A stretch of DNA of 50,171 nucleotides from positions 1 to 50,171 of the forward strand of contig NZ_JAELUF010000014.1 of assembly GCF_016429195.1 (NCBI RefSeq), written 5' to 3'. Of this stretch, positions 25,990-34,916 are shown piece after piece (the first letter of the stretch is position 1; each line of letters begins with the position of its first letter). This DNA comes from Brevundimonas sp. ASV9 (lineage in GTDB: Bacteria > Pseudomonadota > Alphaproteobacteria > Caulobacterales > Caulobacteraceae). The position numbers were made by a program, and so were the translations under genes. The notes beneath the pieces are model-generated. The model ran no database searches. It was not told the DNA's origin and saw only the letters and a program-made list of their open reading frames with translations.

Positions 25990-27627
25990 ATGCATCTGAT
26001 CGAAACCGTCCTGCTTCTGCTGTTGGCCGTGGTGGTGTCGGGTTCGATCGCGCGGATCACGCGTATCGCCTTGCCCTTGGTTCAGATCGGGCTGGGCGCC
26101 GCCATCGTGCTGATCACGGGCAAGACGGTCGATCTTGAGCCGGACATTTTCTTTCTGCTGTTCCTGCCGCCGCTGCTGTTTCTGGACGGCTGGAGAATTC
26201 CCAAGGAAGACCTGTTTCGCGACCGGGCGGTCATCCTTGAGCTGGCGCTGGGGCTGGTGCTGTTCACCGTCGTCGGTCTGGGTTTCCTGATCTGGTGGAT
26301 GATCCCGGAGATGCCGCTGCCGGTGGCTTTCGCCCTGGCCGCCATCCTGTCGCCGACCGATCCCATCGCGGTTCAGGCGATCGCGGCGCGGGCGCCCATC
26401 CCAAAGCGGCTGATGCACATTCTGGAAGGCGAGTCGCTGTTGAACGATGCGACGGGCCTGACCTGCATGCGGATCGCGGTCGCCGCCGCGACGACTGGCG
26501 CGTTTTCGATCGGCCACGCGGTCGGGACGTTCGCCTGGCTGGCTCTGGTCGGGGTCGCCGTCGGCGTTCTGGTCACCATGGCCATCAGCTACGCCAAGAG
26601 CTTCGTCAGCCGACGCTGGGGCGAGGACGTGGGCGCGCAGATTTTGGTCAGCCTGCTGATCCCGTTCGCCGCCTATCTGGTGGCGGAAGAACTGCATGCG
26701 TCCGGCATCCTGGCGGCGGTGGCGGCCGGGGTGACGATGAGCTTCACCGAACGCGGCGGCATCGCCGGCCAGTCGATGGCGATGACGCGGATCCGGCGCA
26801 GCGTCGTATGGGACACGGTTCAGTTCGTGGCCAACGGCATCATCTTCGTGATCCTGGGCGAACAGATGCCCTCGATCATGTCGCGTGCGGCCGAGGTGGT
26901 GGCGGGCACCAGCCGGCCCGAAGTCTGGTGGTTGGCGGTCTATGTGTTCGGCATCGTCGCCACCCTGGCGGCGCTGCGGTTTGTCTGGGTTTGGACCTCG
27001 CTGAAGCTGACCCTGTTTCGCCGCCGCCATCGTGGGCCGCCGGCCAAGGTCGGTCTGCGGCTGACCATGGTGATGTCTCTGGCGGGCGTGCGGGGCGCGA
27101 TCACTCTGGCGGGTATTCTGACCCTGCCGTTCGCCTTGGGCGACGGATCGCCGATGCCGTCGCGGAACCTGGCGATCTTCCTGGCGGCGGGCGTGATCGT
27201 AGTGTCGCTGGTGCTGGCGACCTTCGCCTTGCCTCGGTTGCTGAAGAACGTCGAACTGCCGCCGGAGCCTTCGCACGAGCAGGAAGAGGATCGCGGCCGG
27301 GTCGCCGCCGCCTCGGCCGCCTTGCGCGCCATCGAGGACGCCTCGCACGCCATGGCGGAGGGCAAGTCCAACCCCGACCTCTATTCCGACATCGCTGGCC
27401 GGATCATGGAGACCTATCGCCAGCGGATCGAGACCCACACCCGCACGGACGAGGAAGACGCCGCCCTGACGCGCAAGATGGACGATATCGAGCGTCGTCT
27501 GTGGCTAGCAGCGCTGGCGGCCGAGCGTGAGGAACTGCGTCGATTGATGAGGGCGCGTCAGCTGGATGAGGTGACGGCCAAGAAGCTGTTCCGTGACGTC
27601 GATCTACAGGAACTGCGCTACCTCTGA
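25990..27627 (+). CDS. Na+/H+ antiporter, CPA1/NhaP type
   Basis: This 545-residue inner-membrane cation/proton antiporter has about 12 hydrophobic helices in residues 1-410. Family motifs are LLFLPPLLFLDGW, the ion-site region ALAAILSPTDPIAV, EGESLLNDATGL with the paired acidic residues, and MSLAGVRGAITLAG. The last 130 residues are hydrophilic and helical, rich in Glu and Arg, and likely a cytoplasmic regulatory tail. It lies six bases after hflX and probably shares the transcript. Only three bases separate it from the convergent HAD gene. Confidence 0.9.
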   Translation: MHLIETVLLLLLAVVVSGSIARITRIALPLVQIGLGAAIVLITGKTVDLEPDIFFLLFLPPLLFLDGWRIPKEDLFRDRAVILELALGLVLFTVVGLGFLIWWMIPEMPLPVAFALAAILSPTDPIAVQAIAARAPIPKRLMHILEGESLLNDATGLTCMRIAVAAATTGAFSIGHAVGTFAWLALVGVAVGVLVTMAISYAKSFVSRRWGEDVGAQILVSLLIPFAAYLVAEELHASGILAAVAAGVTMSFTERGGIAGQSMAMTRIRRSVVWDTVQFVANGIIFVILGEQMPSIMSRAAEVVAGTSRPEVWWLAVYVFGIVATLAALRFVWVWTSLKLTLFRRRHRGPPAKVGLRLTMVMSLAGVRGAITLAGILTLPFALGDGSPMPSRNLAIFLAAGVIVVSLVLATFALPRLLKNVELPPEPSHEQEEDRGRVAAASAALRAIEDASHAMAEGKSNPDLYSDIAGRIMETYRQRIETHTRTDEEDAALTRKMDDIERRLWLAALAAEREELRRLMRARQLDEVTAKKLFRDVDLQELRYL

Positions 27628-27630
27628 GGC

Positions 27631-28290
27631 TCAGCGATCCATGAAGGCGGAGACGGCCGCATAGCTGTCGGCGATAAAGTGGGCGCCGCGGGCAGTCAGG
27701 CGCTCGGCATGGCCGTCGCGAACATGCCCGCCCGCCGTCAGTCCCACGACCGTCATACCGGCCGCGACGCCTGCGGTGACGCCCGCCTCGCTGTCTTCGA
27801 TCACTAGGACGCGGGACGGATCCACGCCCACGGTTCGGGCGGCAAAGAGAAATACATCAGGATGCGGCTTGCCACGCTCGACATGCAAAGCGGCGCTAAA
27901 AACACGGTCTGCGAACATATCGGCCAGGCCGAAACGCTTTAGGCCCAAGGCCAGCCATTCCGGTCCACTGGACGAGGCGATACAGCGTGCCTCCGGCCGT
28001 GCATCCAGAAATTCGTGCAGGCCGAGGATGGGCTCCAACTCTTGCCGTGCCCTATTATGAGCCTCGCGGCTGAAGTCGAAATGCAGGTTGTCGGGGCAAG
28101 GGCGGCCATGGCGCGCCTCCACCAAGTTGCGATTATCGCGGCAACGTCGGCCGACATAGTGCGTCAGCACATAATCCAACGAGGTCGGTAGACCGGCGGC
28201 GGTTAGGTGTTCTGCAATGATCGAACTGCTCAACACTTCGCTGTCGGCGACCACGCCATCGTAGTCAAAGATGATCAGGTCGTAGGTCAT
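27631..28290 (-). CDS. HAD-superfamily phosphatase, beta-phosphoglucomutase-like subgroup
   Basis: The 219-residue hydrolase has motif I FDYDGVVADSE (Asp9 nucleophile, Asp11 acid/base), a cap domain at about 18-85, motif II ASSSG near 118, the lysine in ERGKPHPDVFL, and motif IV VIEDSEAGVTAG. It acts on a small phosphorylated metabolite; the substrate cannot be told. The ATG at 28290 is seven bases downstream of the mazG stop. A longer open frame to 28632 runs antisense-free but inside mazG, and is unlikely. The gene is somewhat less GC-rich than its neighbours. Confidence 0.88.
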   Translation of the reverse strand: MTYDLIIFDYDGVVADSEVLSSSIIAEHLTAAGLPTSLDYVLTHYVGRRCRDNRNLVEARHGRPCPDNLHFDFSREAHNRARQELEPILGLHEFLDARPEARCIASSSGPEWLALGLKRFGLADMFADRVFSAALHVERGKPHPDVFLFAARTVGVDPSRVLVIEDSEAGVTAGVAAGMTVVGLTAGGHVRDGHAERLTARGAHFIADSYAAVSAFMDR

Positions 28291-28297
28291 GGGCGAC

Positions 28298-29092
28298 TCA
28301 GTTCGCGGGAGCGGCCTTTTCGGCGACCTTTGCGGCGTCCCAGAGGCGGTCCATCTCGGCCAGGTCCGATTGGTCGGGCGTACGGCCGTCCTTCGCCAGC
28401 TCGGCCTCGATGAAGCCGAAGCGACGCACGAACTTCGCGTTGGCCGCGCGCAGGGCGTCTTCGGGTTCGACGTCCAGCTTGCGCGCCAGGTTGGCGACGA
28501 CGAACAGAAGATCGCCCAGCTCTTCGCGCGCCTTGGCCTTGTCGCCAGCGGCGATCTCGACGCGCAGCTCCTCGACCTCTTCGGCCAGCTTGTCGAACAC
28601 CTCGTCGGTGGAGGGCCAGTCGAAGCCGACACGACCGGCGCGCTTCGTCAGCTTGGCGGCGCGGGTCAGGGCGGGCAGGCCGACCGGCACGTCGTCTAGA
28701 ACGCCCGGCTTCTTGCGGTCCTTGCGCTCGGCGGCCTTGATGGCTTCCCAAGCGACGGTCTGTTCCTTCGAGGAGCGCTGCGCCTCGTCACCGAAAACGT
28801 GCGGGTGGCGGCGCTCCAGCTTGTCGGCGATGGCTGTGACCACGTCGTCGAAAGCGAACAGCCCTTGTTCCTCAGCCATGCGGGCGTGGAAGACGACTTG
28901 GAACAGCAGGTCGCCCAGTTCGCCCTTCAGCTCGACCAGATCGTTGCGCTCGATGGCGTCGGCGACCTCATAGGCCTCCTCGATCGTATAGGGGGCGATG
29001 GTGGCGAAGGTCTGCTCCACGTCCCAGGGGCAGCCGCCGACGGGATCGCGCAACCGCTCCATGACGCCGAGCAGGCGGTCGATCGGTCTCAA
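28298..29092 (-). CDS. mazG: Nucleoside triphosphate pyrophosphohydrolase MazG
   Basis: MazG hydrolyses NTPs/dNTPs to monophosphates and pyrophosphate, as housecleaning and for (p)ppGpp balance. The 264-residue product has two MazG-type domains: LRDPVGGCPWDVEQTF, EEAYEVADAIE and ELGDLLFQVVFHARMAEE in the first (about 13-100); EEVEELRVEI and EELGDLLFVVANLAR in the second (about 170-225). The start is TTG, overlapping the stop of the upstream transporter gene (TTGA). An in-frame ATG at residue 11 would cut the GGCPWD lead-in. Confidence 0.93.
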   Translation of the reverse strand: MRPIDRLLGVMERLRDPVGGCPWDVEQTFATIAPYTIEEAYEVADAIERNDLVELKGELGDLLFQVVFHARMAEEQGLFAFDDVVTAIADKLERRHPHVFGDEAQRSSKEQTVAWEAIKAAERKDRKKPGVLDDVPVGLPALTRAAKLTKRAGRVGFDWPSTDEVFDKLAEEVEELRVEIAAGDKAKAREELGDLLFVVANLARKLDVEPEDALRAANAKFVRRFGFIEAELAKDGRTPDQSDLAEMDRLWDAAKVAEKAAPAN

Positions 29093-30450
29093 CGGCGGGC
29101 TCCGTCGCGAGCTTCCAGGGCGAGGCGGATTTCATCGTGCCGCTTCGGCGTCAGGGGATAGCCCTTCAGCACCCAGGCGGCGGCGGCCAGCAGCAGGCCG
29201 GGGACTAGAATGAACAGGATCTGGAGCGTCAGCAGTGAAAAGTCGCTGTTGCCCATCGGCCCCGGCACGGCCTTGAAGCCCACGCCTTGCAGGATGAGAT
29301 AGGGGATCAGAGCCACCACGTGGCCGATCTTGGTCGTCGCGGACAGGATGGAGAACATCAGTCCTGTGCGATCCACACCGGTCTCCAGTCGCACCTCGTC
29401 GCCGGCGTCCGCCATCATGGCGCGCAACAGGAATAGGCCGGCCGCATAGGGCAAACCGGCGATGAACATGGCGCCTGCCGTCAGCATGAAGTTGCCGCCG
29501 GGAACCAGGGTGGCGGCGATGTAAAGGGCCGCGAAGATCAGGCTGGCGACGGCTAGGGCCTTGTCCTTGCCGATCCGCGTGGCCAGCCAGGCCCAGATCG
29601 GCGCGCCGCACAAACCGGCGACGAAATAGAACAACATGAACAGGCCGGCCTGGCTGTGGTCATAGCCCTTGATCTGTCCGAAAAAGAAGAACAGCAGCGA
29701 ACCCGTGATGCCCGGGGCGACGCCCAGCAGCAGGTCGGCGATCAAGAGCTTCCTGACCGTCGGCATCTTCAACAGGGCCAGATAGGCGCCGGCGCCGCCG
29801 TGCGGCTGATCGCCCGCGTTGACGGGTTCGGGTACGGTGACCATGGCCAGGCCGATGGTGACGGGCAGGGCGATCAGGATGGCCCAGCCCATGATCCGCA
29901 CGCCGTCGGCATAGTTCCCGATGCCCGTCTGAACCACCACGGTCGGCAGCACCAGAATCAGGATCACGCCGATGATGTTAAACACCTGCCACCAGCCATA
30001 GACCCGGCTGCGCTGGTCATACTGCGGCGCAAGCACGGCGGCCCAGCCGAGTTGGCCCAAGGTGCCGATCGAGAAGCCGAGATAGAGGACCAACAGCCAA
30101 CCAAACAGATAGGCCGGTCCGGCGCCGGGCTGGACCACGACGAACATCATGAAGGCCGACAGCATCAGGATCGGCGTCGAGATCGCCATCCACGGGCGAT
30201 AGCGACCGAACCGCGTCCTGGTCTTGTCCATGCCCCAGCCGATGAAAGGGTCGAAGACGATGTCGATCAGGCGCACGGCCATGAAGACGGCCGCCACAAC
30301 TCCCAGTTCCAACCCCACATGGGTGGCGTAGAACTCCGGCAAGGTGACGGGCAGGGCGACGCCAAAGGCCGCCAGCGGCAGGCACGGGCCGGAAAAGGCC
30401 GCGAGCACGGCGTTGGAACGGCGGGGCGCGGTCGGCGCGGCGGTGGACAT
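29089..30450 (-). CDS. MFS transporter, GPH (glycoside-pentoside-hexuronide) type
   Basis: The 453-residue inner-membrane transporter has 12 predicted helices. Family-typical stretches are RLIDIVFDPFIGWGMDKTRTRFGRYRPWM (shown here only in part: DPFIGWGMDKTRTRFGRYR), a MelB-like cation-symporter hallmark, and a similar loop mid-protein (ATRIGKDKAL). The substrate is unknown; a sugar or glycoside is the family expectation. I choose the ATG at 30450 (MSTAAP); the upstream extension to 30771 is hydrophilic, arginine-rich and runs antisense to the M15 gene, so it is probably not translated. The stop overlaps the mazG TTG. Confidence 0.85.
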   Translation of the reverse strand: MSTAAPTAPRRSNAVLAAFSGPCLPLAAFGVALPVTLPEFYATHVGLELGVVAAVFMAVRLIDIVFDPFIGWGMDKTRTRFGRYRPWMAISTPILMLSAFMMFVVVQPGAGPAYLFGWLLVLYLGFSIGTLGQLGWAAVLAPQYDQRSRVYGWWQVFNIIGVILILVLPTVVVQTGIGNYADGVRIMGWAILIALPVTIGLAMVTVPEPVNAGDQPHGGAGAYLALLKMPTVRKLLIADLLLGVAPGITGSLLFFFFGQIKGYDHSQAGLFMLFYFVAGLCGAPIWAWLATRIGKDKALAVASLIFAALYIAATLVPGGNFMLTAGAMFIAGLPYAAGLFLLRAMMADAGDEVRLETGVDRTGLMFSILSATTKIGHVVALIPYLILQGVGFKAVPGPMGNSDFSLLTLQILFILVPGLLLAAAAWVLKGYPLTPKRHDEIRLALEARDGARR

Positions 30451-30555
30451 GCATCGGTCCGAAAGGCGCGGCGCGAGTCGGCCGCGCGCCACCATGCCAG
30501 CGATCGGTGACGCATGCACTTGTGAGATCGACCAGCTTGGGGCTTCCTGTGCGAC

Positions 30556-31413
30556 ATGTGGCGAAGCCTTCTTGCGTTCCTGTCCGTTTGCTTCGTTCTG
30601 ACGTTTGCCGGCGGCGTGCGTGCGGCCGGACCCTGCCACACCAACGCCGACGGTTGGCAGGCGCAGGGACTGGCGAACGCGGAGTCGGCCTACGGCATGG
30701 AATGGGCGCCGTTCGGGGCGGCGGAGTGGGGGTGGCAGGCCTATCTGCCGCTGATCCAGCGCGAACTGCATACGACCTGCGGACCCGGCACGCCGATCTT
30801 CGCGTCACAACTGGCGGGGTTTCAGCAGACGCACGGCCTAGCGCCGACGGGCCTGTTCGATGCGGCGACATTCCAGGTGTTTCACGGCCTTTGGCAGGAG
30901 CGGCGGCCATTCGTCATGGCGCGCGTCGGCGGCGCCTGTCCCGAGCCGCCGCCGATCAATCAGCTGGGCTATCTGGTCGCGTCCGAGGAACATGCCGACC
31001 GTCTGACACGCCTGCTGCGCCGCGACGTACTGGACGCCTATCGCCGGTTGGTCGCGGCCGCGCGTGCTGAAGTTCCGGAGGTGGGGGCCGATCCCGAACT
31101 GCTGCAGATCTTCTCCGGCTTCCGCGATCCCGAGGCGGACGCGGCGCGCTGTGCGCAGCAGGGCAACTGCGATGGGCTGCGCCGCGCCGTCTGCTCGCCG
31201 CATCGGACCGGCACGGCGGTCGATCTGTATGTCGGCCAGGCGCCGGGTCTGGGTGTCGATTCCACCACCCCGGCCAGCCGCGAATATATGGCGCGGTCGG
31301 CGACCTATCGCTGGCTGGTGACGAACGCTGGGCGTTTCGGCTTTGTGCCCTATGTCTATGAACCGTGGCACTGGGAGTATGTGAAGCCTTGGGATCCTTC
31401 GTTCGCGCCCTGA
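30556..31413 (+). CDS. Exported M15 (VanY-type) peptidoglycan carboxypeptidase
   Basis: This 285-residue protein starts with a signal peptide (1-24, cleavage after VRAAG-like residues). An N-terminal peptidoglycan-binding-like helical region (about 45-120, LAGFQQTHGLAPTGLFDAAT) precedes a D,D-peptidase domain of the M15B/VanY type. Zinc ligands are in HRTGTAVDL (H-x6-D) and PWHWEY. It probably trims D-Ala from muropeptides in the periplasm. It diverges from the GPH transporter, with a 105-base gap. Its end overlaps the next frame. Confidence 0.88.
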   Translation: MWRSLLAFLSVCFVLTFAGGVRAAGPCHTNADGWQAQGLANAESAYGMEWAPFGAAEWGWQAYLPLIQRELHTTCGPGTPIFASQLAGFQQTHGLAPTGLFDAATFQVFHGLWQERRPFVMARVGGACPEPPPINQLGYLVASEEHADRLTRLLRRDVLDAYRRLVAAARAEVPEVGADPELLQIFSGFRDPEADAARCAQQGNCDGLRRAVCSPHRTGTAVDLYVGQAPGLGVDSTTPASREYMARSATYRWLVTNAGRFGFVPYVYEPWHWEYVKPWDPSFAP

Positions 31414-31847
31414 CCGAAGCTGAGAAATCGCTCGCGCGAGAGGCGTTCGGCGCCGCGGTCGACCTGGCGCCCGTCCGTTTGATCGGTTGGCCGTTCCGCC
31501 GCGCCTTCGTTGCTGGACGCTGGTTCGGGCGAGACTGGATCGTATGGCCGCAAGCGCAGCTCGTCGCAGATTTCACCTTGGCGTCCGAGCGAATGCAGGG
31601 CGTGCTGATTCATGAACTGACGCACGTCTGGCAGGCCCAGCACGGTGTCAATCTGCTGTTCGCAAAGCTGAAGGCTGGGGACACCTCCACCTCCTACAGC
31701 TATCGCGTGGAACCGACCTGCCGGTGGGACGCGTTGAACATCGAGCAGCAGGCCATGTTGATGGAGCACCGTTTCCATTGTCGCCGCGGTCGCCCCACGC
31801 CAGGCGACAGGACCTTTTACGACACTGTCTGTCCATTCGAGACGTGA
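31389..31847 (+). CDS. vgr-related small zincin-like protein
   Basis: About 152 residues. The centre has GVLIHELTHVWQAQHG, an HExxH-like zinc motif (His-Glu-Leu-Thr-His), in a context resembling the family databases call 'vgr related protein'. LTEAEKSLAREAFG near the N-terminus is also family-typical. No signal peptide is visible. The proposed start is TTG at 31389, within the last eight codons of the M15 gene; GTG at 31365 is an alternative. Function is unknown; a peptidase activity is possible but unproven. It is probably co-transcribed with the M15 gene. Confidence 0.7.
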   Translation: MGSFVRALTEAEKSLAREAFGAAVDLAPVRLIGWPFRRAFVAGRWFGRDWIVWPQAQLVADFTLASERMQGVLIHELTHVWQAQHGVNLLFAKLKAGDTSTSYSYRVEPTCRWDALNIEQQAMLMEHRFHCRRGRPTPGDRTFYDTVCPFET

Positions 31848-31909
31848 TTTGATGTCGGGGACTTGCGGAAGGACCGGCAGCGCGCCAAGTTAGCAACGGT
31901 CGTTGTTGC

Positions 31910-31930
31910 GAATGACGACCCTTGTCATTC
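31910..31930 (+). promoter_or_regulatory. Inverted repeat upstream of wrbA
   Basis: GAATGAC, seven bases, then GTCATTC form a perfect 7-base inverted repeat 15 bases before the wrbA start. Just upstream, CAACG-GT-CGTTG (about 31894-31906) is a second small palindrome. The spacing fits a repressor operator. No regulator gene is adjacent, so the binding protein is unknown. Confidence 0.4.
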
Positions 31931-31945
31931 AACGGAGCCTCCTCG

Positions 31946-32548
31946 ATGCCGAAAATCCTCGTCCTCTATCACTCGACCTATGGTCACCTGGAAACCATGG
32001 CCGAGGCGGTCGCCGAAGGCGCGCGCGAGGTCGAAGGCGCTGTCGTGGACATCAAGCGCGTGCCGGAAACCGTGCCGGAAGAGCTGGCCAAGGCTTCTCA
32101 CTACAAGCTGGATCAGAAGGCGCCGATCGCCAAGATCGACGATCTGAAGGACTACGACGCCATCATCATCGGCGCCGGCACTCGCTTTGGTTCGGCCGCG
32201 TCGCAGATGCGCGCCTTCCTGGATCAGGCCGGCGGCCTGTGGTTCTCGGGCGCCCTGATAGGCAAGGTTGGCGGGGCGTTTACCTCGACGGCGACACAGC
32301 ACGGCGGTCAGGAGACGACCTTCCAGGGCCTGCACAACTTCTTCATGCACCACGGCATGCCAGTCGTGGGTCTGCCCTATTCCTTCCAGGGGCAGATGAC
32401 GCTGGATGCCATCCACGGCGGCTCGCCGTATGGCGCATCGACGATCACGGGCGGCGACGGCTCGCGTCAGCCCAGCGACGTCGAGCTGGACGGCGCCCGG
32501 TTCCAGGGCAAGCATATCGCCGAGCTGGCCAAGAAGCTGCACGGCTGA
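31946..32548 (+). CDS. wrbA: NAD(P)H:quinone oxidoreductase WrbA
   Basis: The 200-residue flavodoxin-like FMN enzyme reduces quinones by two electrons and limits semiquinone stress. Motifs are [15 protein letters not shown] (FMN phosphate loop, residues 4-18), [13 protein letters not shown], and [13 protein letters not shown]. The ATG at 31946 has GGAG eight bases upstream. It is followed four bases later by the DODA-type dioxygenase gene, so the pair is likely an operon. The inverted repeat upstream may control both. Confidence 0.96.
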   Translation: MPKILVLYHSTYGHLETMAEAVAEGAREVEGAVVDIKRVPETVPEELAKASHYKLDQKAPIAKIDDLKDYDAIIIGAGTRFGSAASQMRAFLDQAGGLWFSGALIGKVGGAFTSTATQHGGQETTFQGLHNFFMHHGMPVVGLPYSFQGQMTLDAIHGGSPYGASTITGGDGSRQPSDVELDGARFQGKHIAELAKKLHG

Positions 32549-32552
32549 TCCG

Positions 32553-33311
32553 ATGCGTCAGCCCGCCGTCTTCTTCGGCCACGGTTCGCCCATGAATGCG
32601 CTCGGCGGTCCTTATGGGGCCGCCTGGCGTGCGCTGGGCGAAGCGATCGGCAAGCCCAAGGGTGTGGTGATGATCTCCGCCCATTGGGAGACGCGCGGGC
32701 TGGGCGTCACCGCGCAGGAGAGTCCCGAAACCATCCATGACTTCGGCAACTTCCCGCGCGAACTTCATCAGATGCAGTATCCGTCGCCCGGGTCGCCCGC
32801 CTTGGCGGCGCGGGTGTCGGCGCTGACCGGGGCCGTCCAAACGCAAGCGTGGGGCCTGGATCACGGGACCTGGTCGGTGCTGTGCCATGTGTGGCCCGAG
32901 GCCGACGTGCCTGTGGTGCAGTTGTCGCTGAACCGCGAGCTGACGGCGCGCCAGCATTACGAACTGGCCAAGGCGCTGAAACCGCTGCGCGACGAGGGAA
33001 TCGTCATCGCCGGCTCGGGCGACTTCGTGCACAATCTGCGGACCTGGAAACGCGAGGACGGCGCAGAACCCTACGCTTGGGCCACCGGCTTCAACGAGGC
33101 GGTGAAGGCGGCGTTCGACCGGGGCGACCATGAGGCGCTGATCGACTGGGTGGGTCTGGCCGAGGACGCGCAATTGAGCGTGCCGACCGACGAACATTTC
33201 CTGCCGGTGCTTTATGTCGCCGCCCAGCAGGAGCCGGGCGAGGCGGTCAGCTTCTTCAATGACCGCATCGAGGGCGGCTCGATCTCGATGACAGGCGTAC
33301 GGATCGGCTGA
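32553..33311 (+). CDS. ygiD: DODA-type extradiol aromatic ring-opening dioxygenase (YgiD-like)
   Basis: The 252-residue protein of the LigB/DODA family has metal-binding histidines in FFGHGSPMNAL, ISAHWETRG and WGLDHGTWSVL, plus GSGDFVHNL. E. coli YgiD shows 4,5-DOPA extradiol dioxygenase activity; the natural substrate is uncertain. It lies just after wrbA, which suggests a shared theme of handling quinones and catechols. The start is the ATG at 32553. Its stop touches the stop of the convergent acyl synthetase gene with no spacer. Confidence 0.9.
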   Translation: MRQPAVFFGHGSPMNALGGPYGAAWRALGEAIGKPKGVVMISAHWETRGLGVTAQESPETIHDFGNFPRELHQMQYPSPGSPALAARVSALTGAVQTQAWGLDHGTWSVLCHVWPEADVPVVQLSLNRELTARQHYELAKALKPLRDEGIVIAGSGDFVHNLRTWKREDGAEPYAWATGFNEAVKAAFDRGDHEALIDWVGLAEDAQLSVPTDEHFLPVLYVAAQQEPGEAVSFFNDRIEGGSISMTGVRIG

Positions 33312-34865
33312 TCAGGCCGCCTTTTCCGCCTCGACCATCTTCTGGATCGACACGTAATCGGTCTTGCCGGTGCCTAGGACGGGCACTTCTGCGACCTTGA
33401 CGATCTTTTTCGGCACGATCAGCTCGGGCGCGCCATTGGTTCGCGCCCATTCAGCCAGTGGCGCGACCTCGGCCCCGGCATGGTCAGTGACGAGCACCAG
33501 CTTCTCGCCCTTGCGGCTGTCCGGGATCGACACGACGGCGTGGCGCTGATCAGGCCAGACAGCGCCGGCGATCCCTTCGACGGCGGTCAGCGAGACCATC
33601 TCGCCGCCGATCTTGGCAAAACGCTTGGCGCGGCCGCGGATGGTGACATAGCCGTCGTCGGTCACATCGACGATGTCGCCGGTGTCCAGCCAGTCGTCGC
33701 CGATCGGATCCCACTGCAAGGGCTCGGCCGAGGTGACATAGCCGCTCATGACATTGGGACCGCGCAGCATCAGGCGACCGCCTGCGTCGATGCCCTCGAC
33801 CGGCTCCAGCTTCCAGTCGATGCCGGGAAGCACCTGGCCCACCGTGCCGGGCGCGTTGCGATCAGGATGGTTGACGGCGATGACAGGCGAGGCCTCGGTC
33901 GCGCCATAGCCTTCCAGCAGTTCGACGCCGCCGAACTTGGTGTTGAACAGGGTGCGGGTTTCCTCCCGCACCTTTTCGGCGCCTGCGACCACGAACTTCA
34001 GCGTCGAGAAGTCGTTCGGTTCGGCGACGCGGCCGTACTGGTTCAGGAAGGTGTCGGTCGCGAACAGGATCGAGGCGTTCACCTGGGGCAGCAGGTCGGT
34101 GATCTGTTTGGCGTGCAGCGGCGATGGATACTGGAACGCCTTCAACCCTTGCAGCAGCGGCAGGATGACCCCGCCGGTCAGGCCGAAACAGTGGAAGGTC
34201 GGCAGGGGATTGAACATCACCCATTCGGGCAGCAGGTCGATGTGGGCCGCCACCTGACGCGCATTGGCGACGAGGTTCTTCTGGCTCAGCACCACGCCCT
34301 TGGGCGTGCCGAAGCTGCCGGAGGTGAACAGGACAACGCCCGGCGCATCCGGATCCGTCTTCACGCGGAACCGCCTGGGCGCCGCGCCGGCGGCGAGGCC
34401 GTAGAGCTTGTCGGCCAGGCCGATGGTCTTGCGGACATCGTCCAGCCAGACGACCTCGGCCACCGTCTTCAGTTCGACGATCAGGTCGTCCAGCTTGGCC
34501 TGGTCGATGAAGCGTTTGGCGGTCAGCACCTTCTTGACGCCCGAGGCCTTGATCGCGGCCTTCAGATTGGCCTCGCCGGCGGTGAAGTTCAGCATCACCG
34601 GCACACGACCGTGGGCGTGCAGACCGAAGAAGGTGACGACGACGCCCATGGACGACGGCAGCAGGATCGCGACCCGCTCGCCCTTGTCGGTCATATTGGC
34701 GATCTTGCGCCCCAGCACGAAGGCGGCGCGGATCAAGCCGGTGTAGGTTAGCGGATGCCGGTCCTGATCTTCCAGGATTTCCTTGTCGCCGAACCGCGAC
34801 CGCGCATCGATCAGGGCGTCGATCAGGGTCGAGTCGTAGAGCGAGGGATCCAGGGCCTGGCGCAA
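33312..34865 (-). CDS. Acyl-CoA/acyl-ACP synthetase (AMP-binding)
   Basis: This 517-residue enzyme of the ANL adenylating superfamily activates a fatty acid, most likely as acyl-ACP or acyl-CoA; it resembles the synthetase half of Aas. Motif A3 is LFTSGSFGTPKGVV, where the usual SGSEG/SGTTG acidic or Thr residue is Phe. A5 is EGYGATEASPV, A7 WLDTGDI, A8 RGRAKRFAKIGGEMVS, and the C-terminal catalytic lysine is in LGTGKTDY. The start is TTG with a strong TAGGAG site upstream. It diverges from lipA. Confidence 0.87.
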   Translation of the reverse strand: MRQALDPSLYDSTLIDALIDARSRFGDKEILEDQDRHPLTYTGLIRAAFVLGRKIANMTDKGERVAILLPSSMGVVVTFFGLHAHGRVPVMLNFTAGEANLKAAIKASGVKKVLTAKRFIDQAKLDDLIVELKTVAEVVWLDDVRKTIGLADKLYGLAAGAAPRRFRVKTDPDAPGVVLFTSGSFGTPKGVVLSQKNLVANARQVAAHIDLLPEWVMFNPLPTFHCFGLTGGVILPLLQGLKAFQYPSPLHAKQITDLLPQVNASILFATDTFLNQYGRVAEPNDFSTLKFVVAGAEKVREETRTLFNTKFGGVELLEGYGATEASPVIAVNHPDRNAPGTVGQVLPGIDWKLEPVEGIDAGGRLMLRGPNVMSGYVTSAEPLQWDPIGDDWLDTGDIVDVTDDGYVTIRGRAKRFAKIGGEMVSLTAVEGIAGAVWPDQRHAVVSIPDSRKGEKLVLVTDHAGAEVAPLAEWARTNGAPELIVPKKIVKVAEVPVLGTGKTDYVSIQKMVEAEKAA

Positions 34866-34916
34866 GCGCGTCTCCTACGGAGGACGCGGGCGGCCCTCTC
34901 TGTTGTTCGGGCGACT

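Noticed and set aside
25741-27438. 565-residue minus-strand open frame across hflX and the antiporter
   Set aside because: Antisense to membrane helices and rich in His, Arg and Gln; a typical mirror of a GC-rich membrane protein gene.
30451-30771. N-terminal extension of the GPH transporter
   Set aside because: The extension is Arg/Pro-rich, not membrane-like, and antisense to the signal peptide region of the M15 gene; the family starts near the ATG at 30450.
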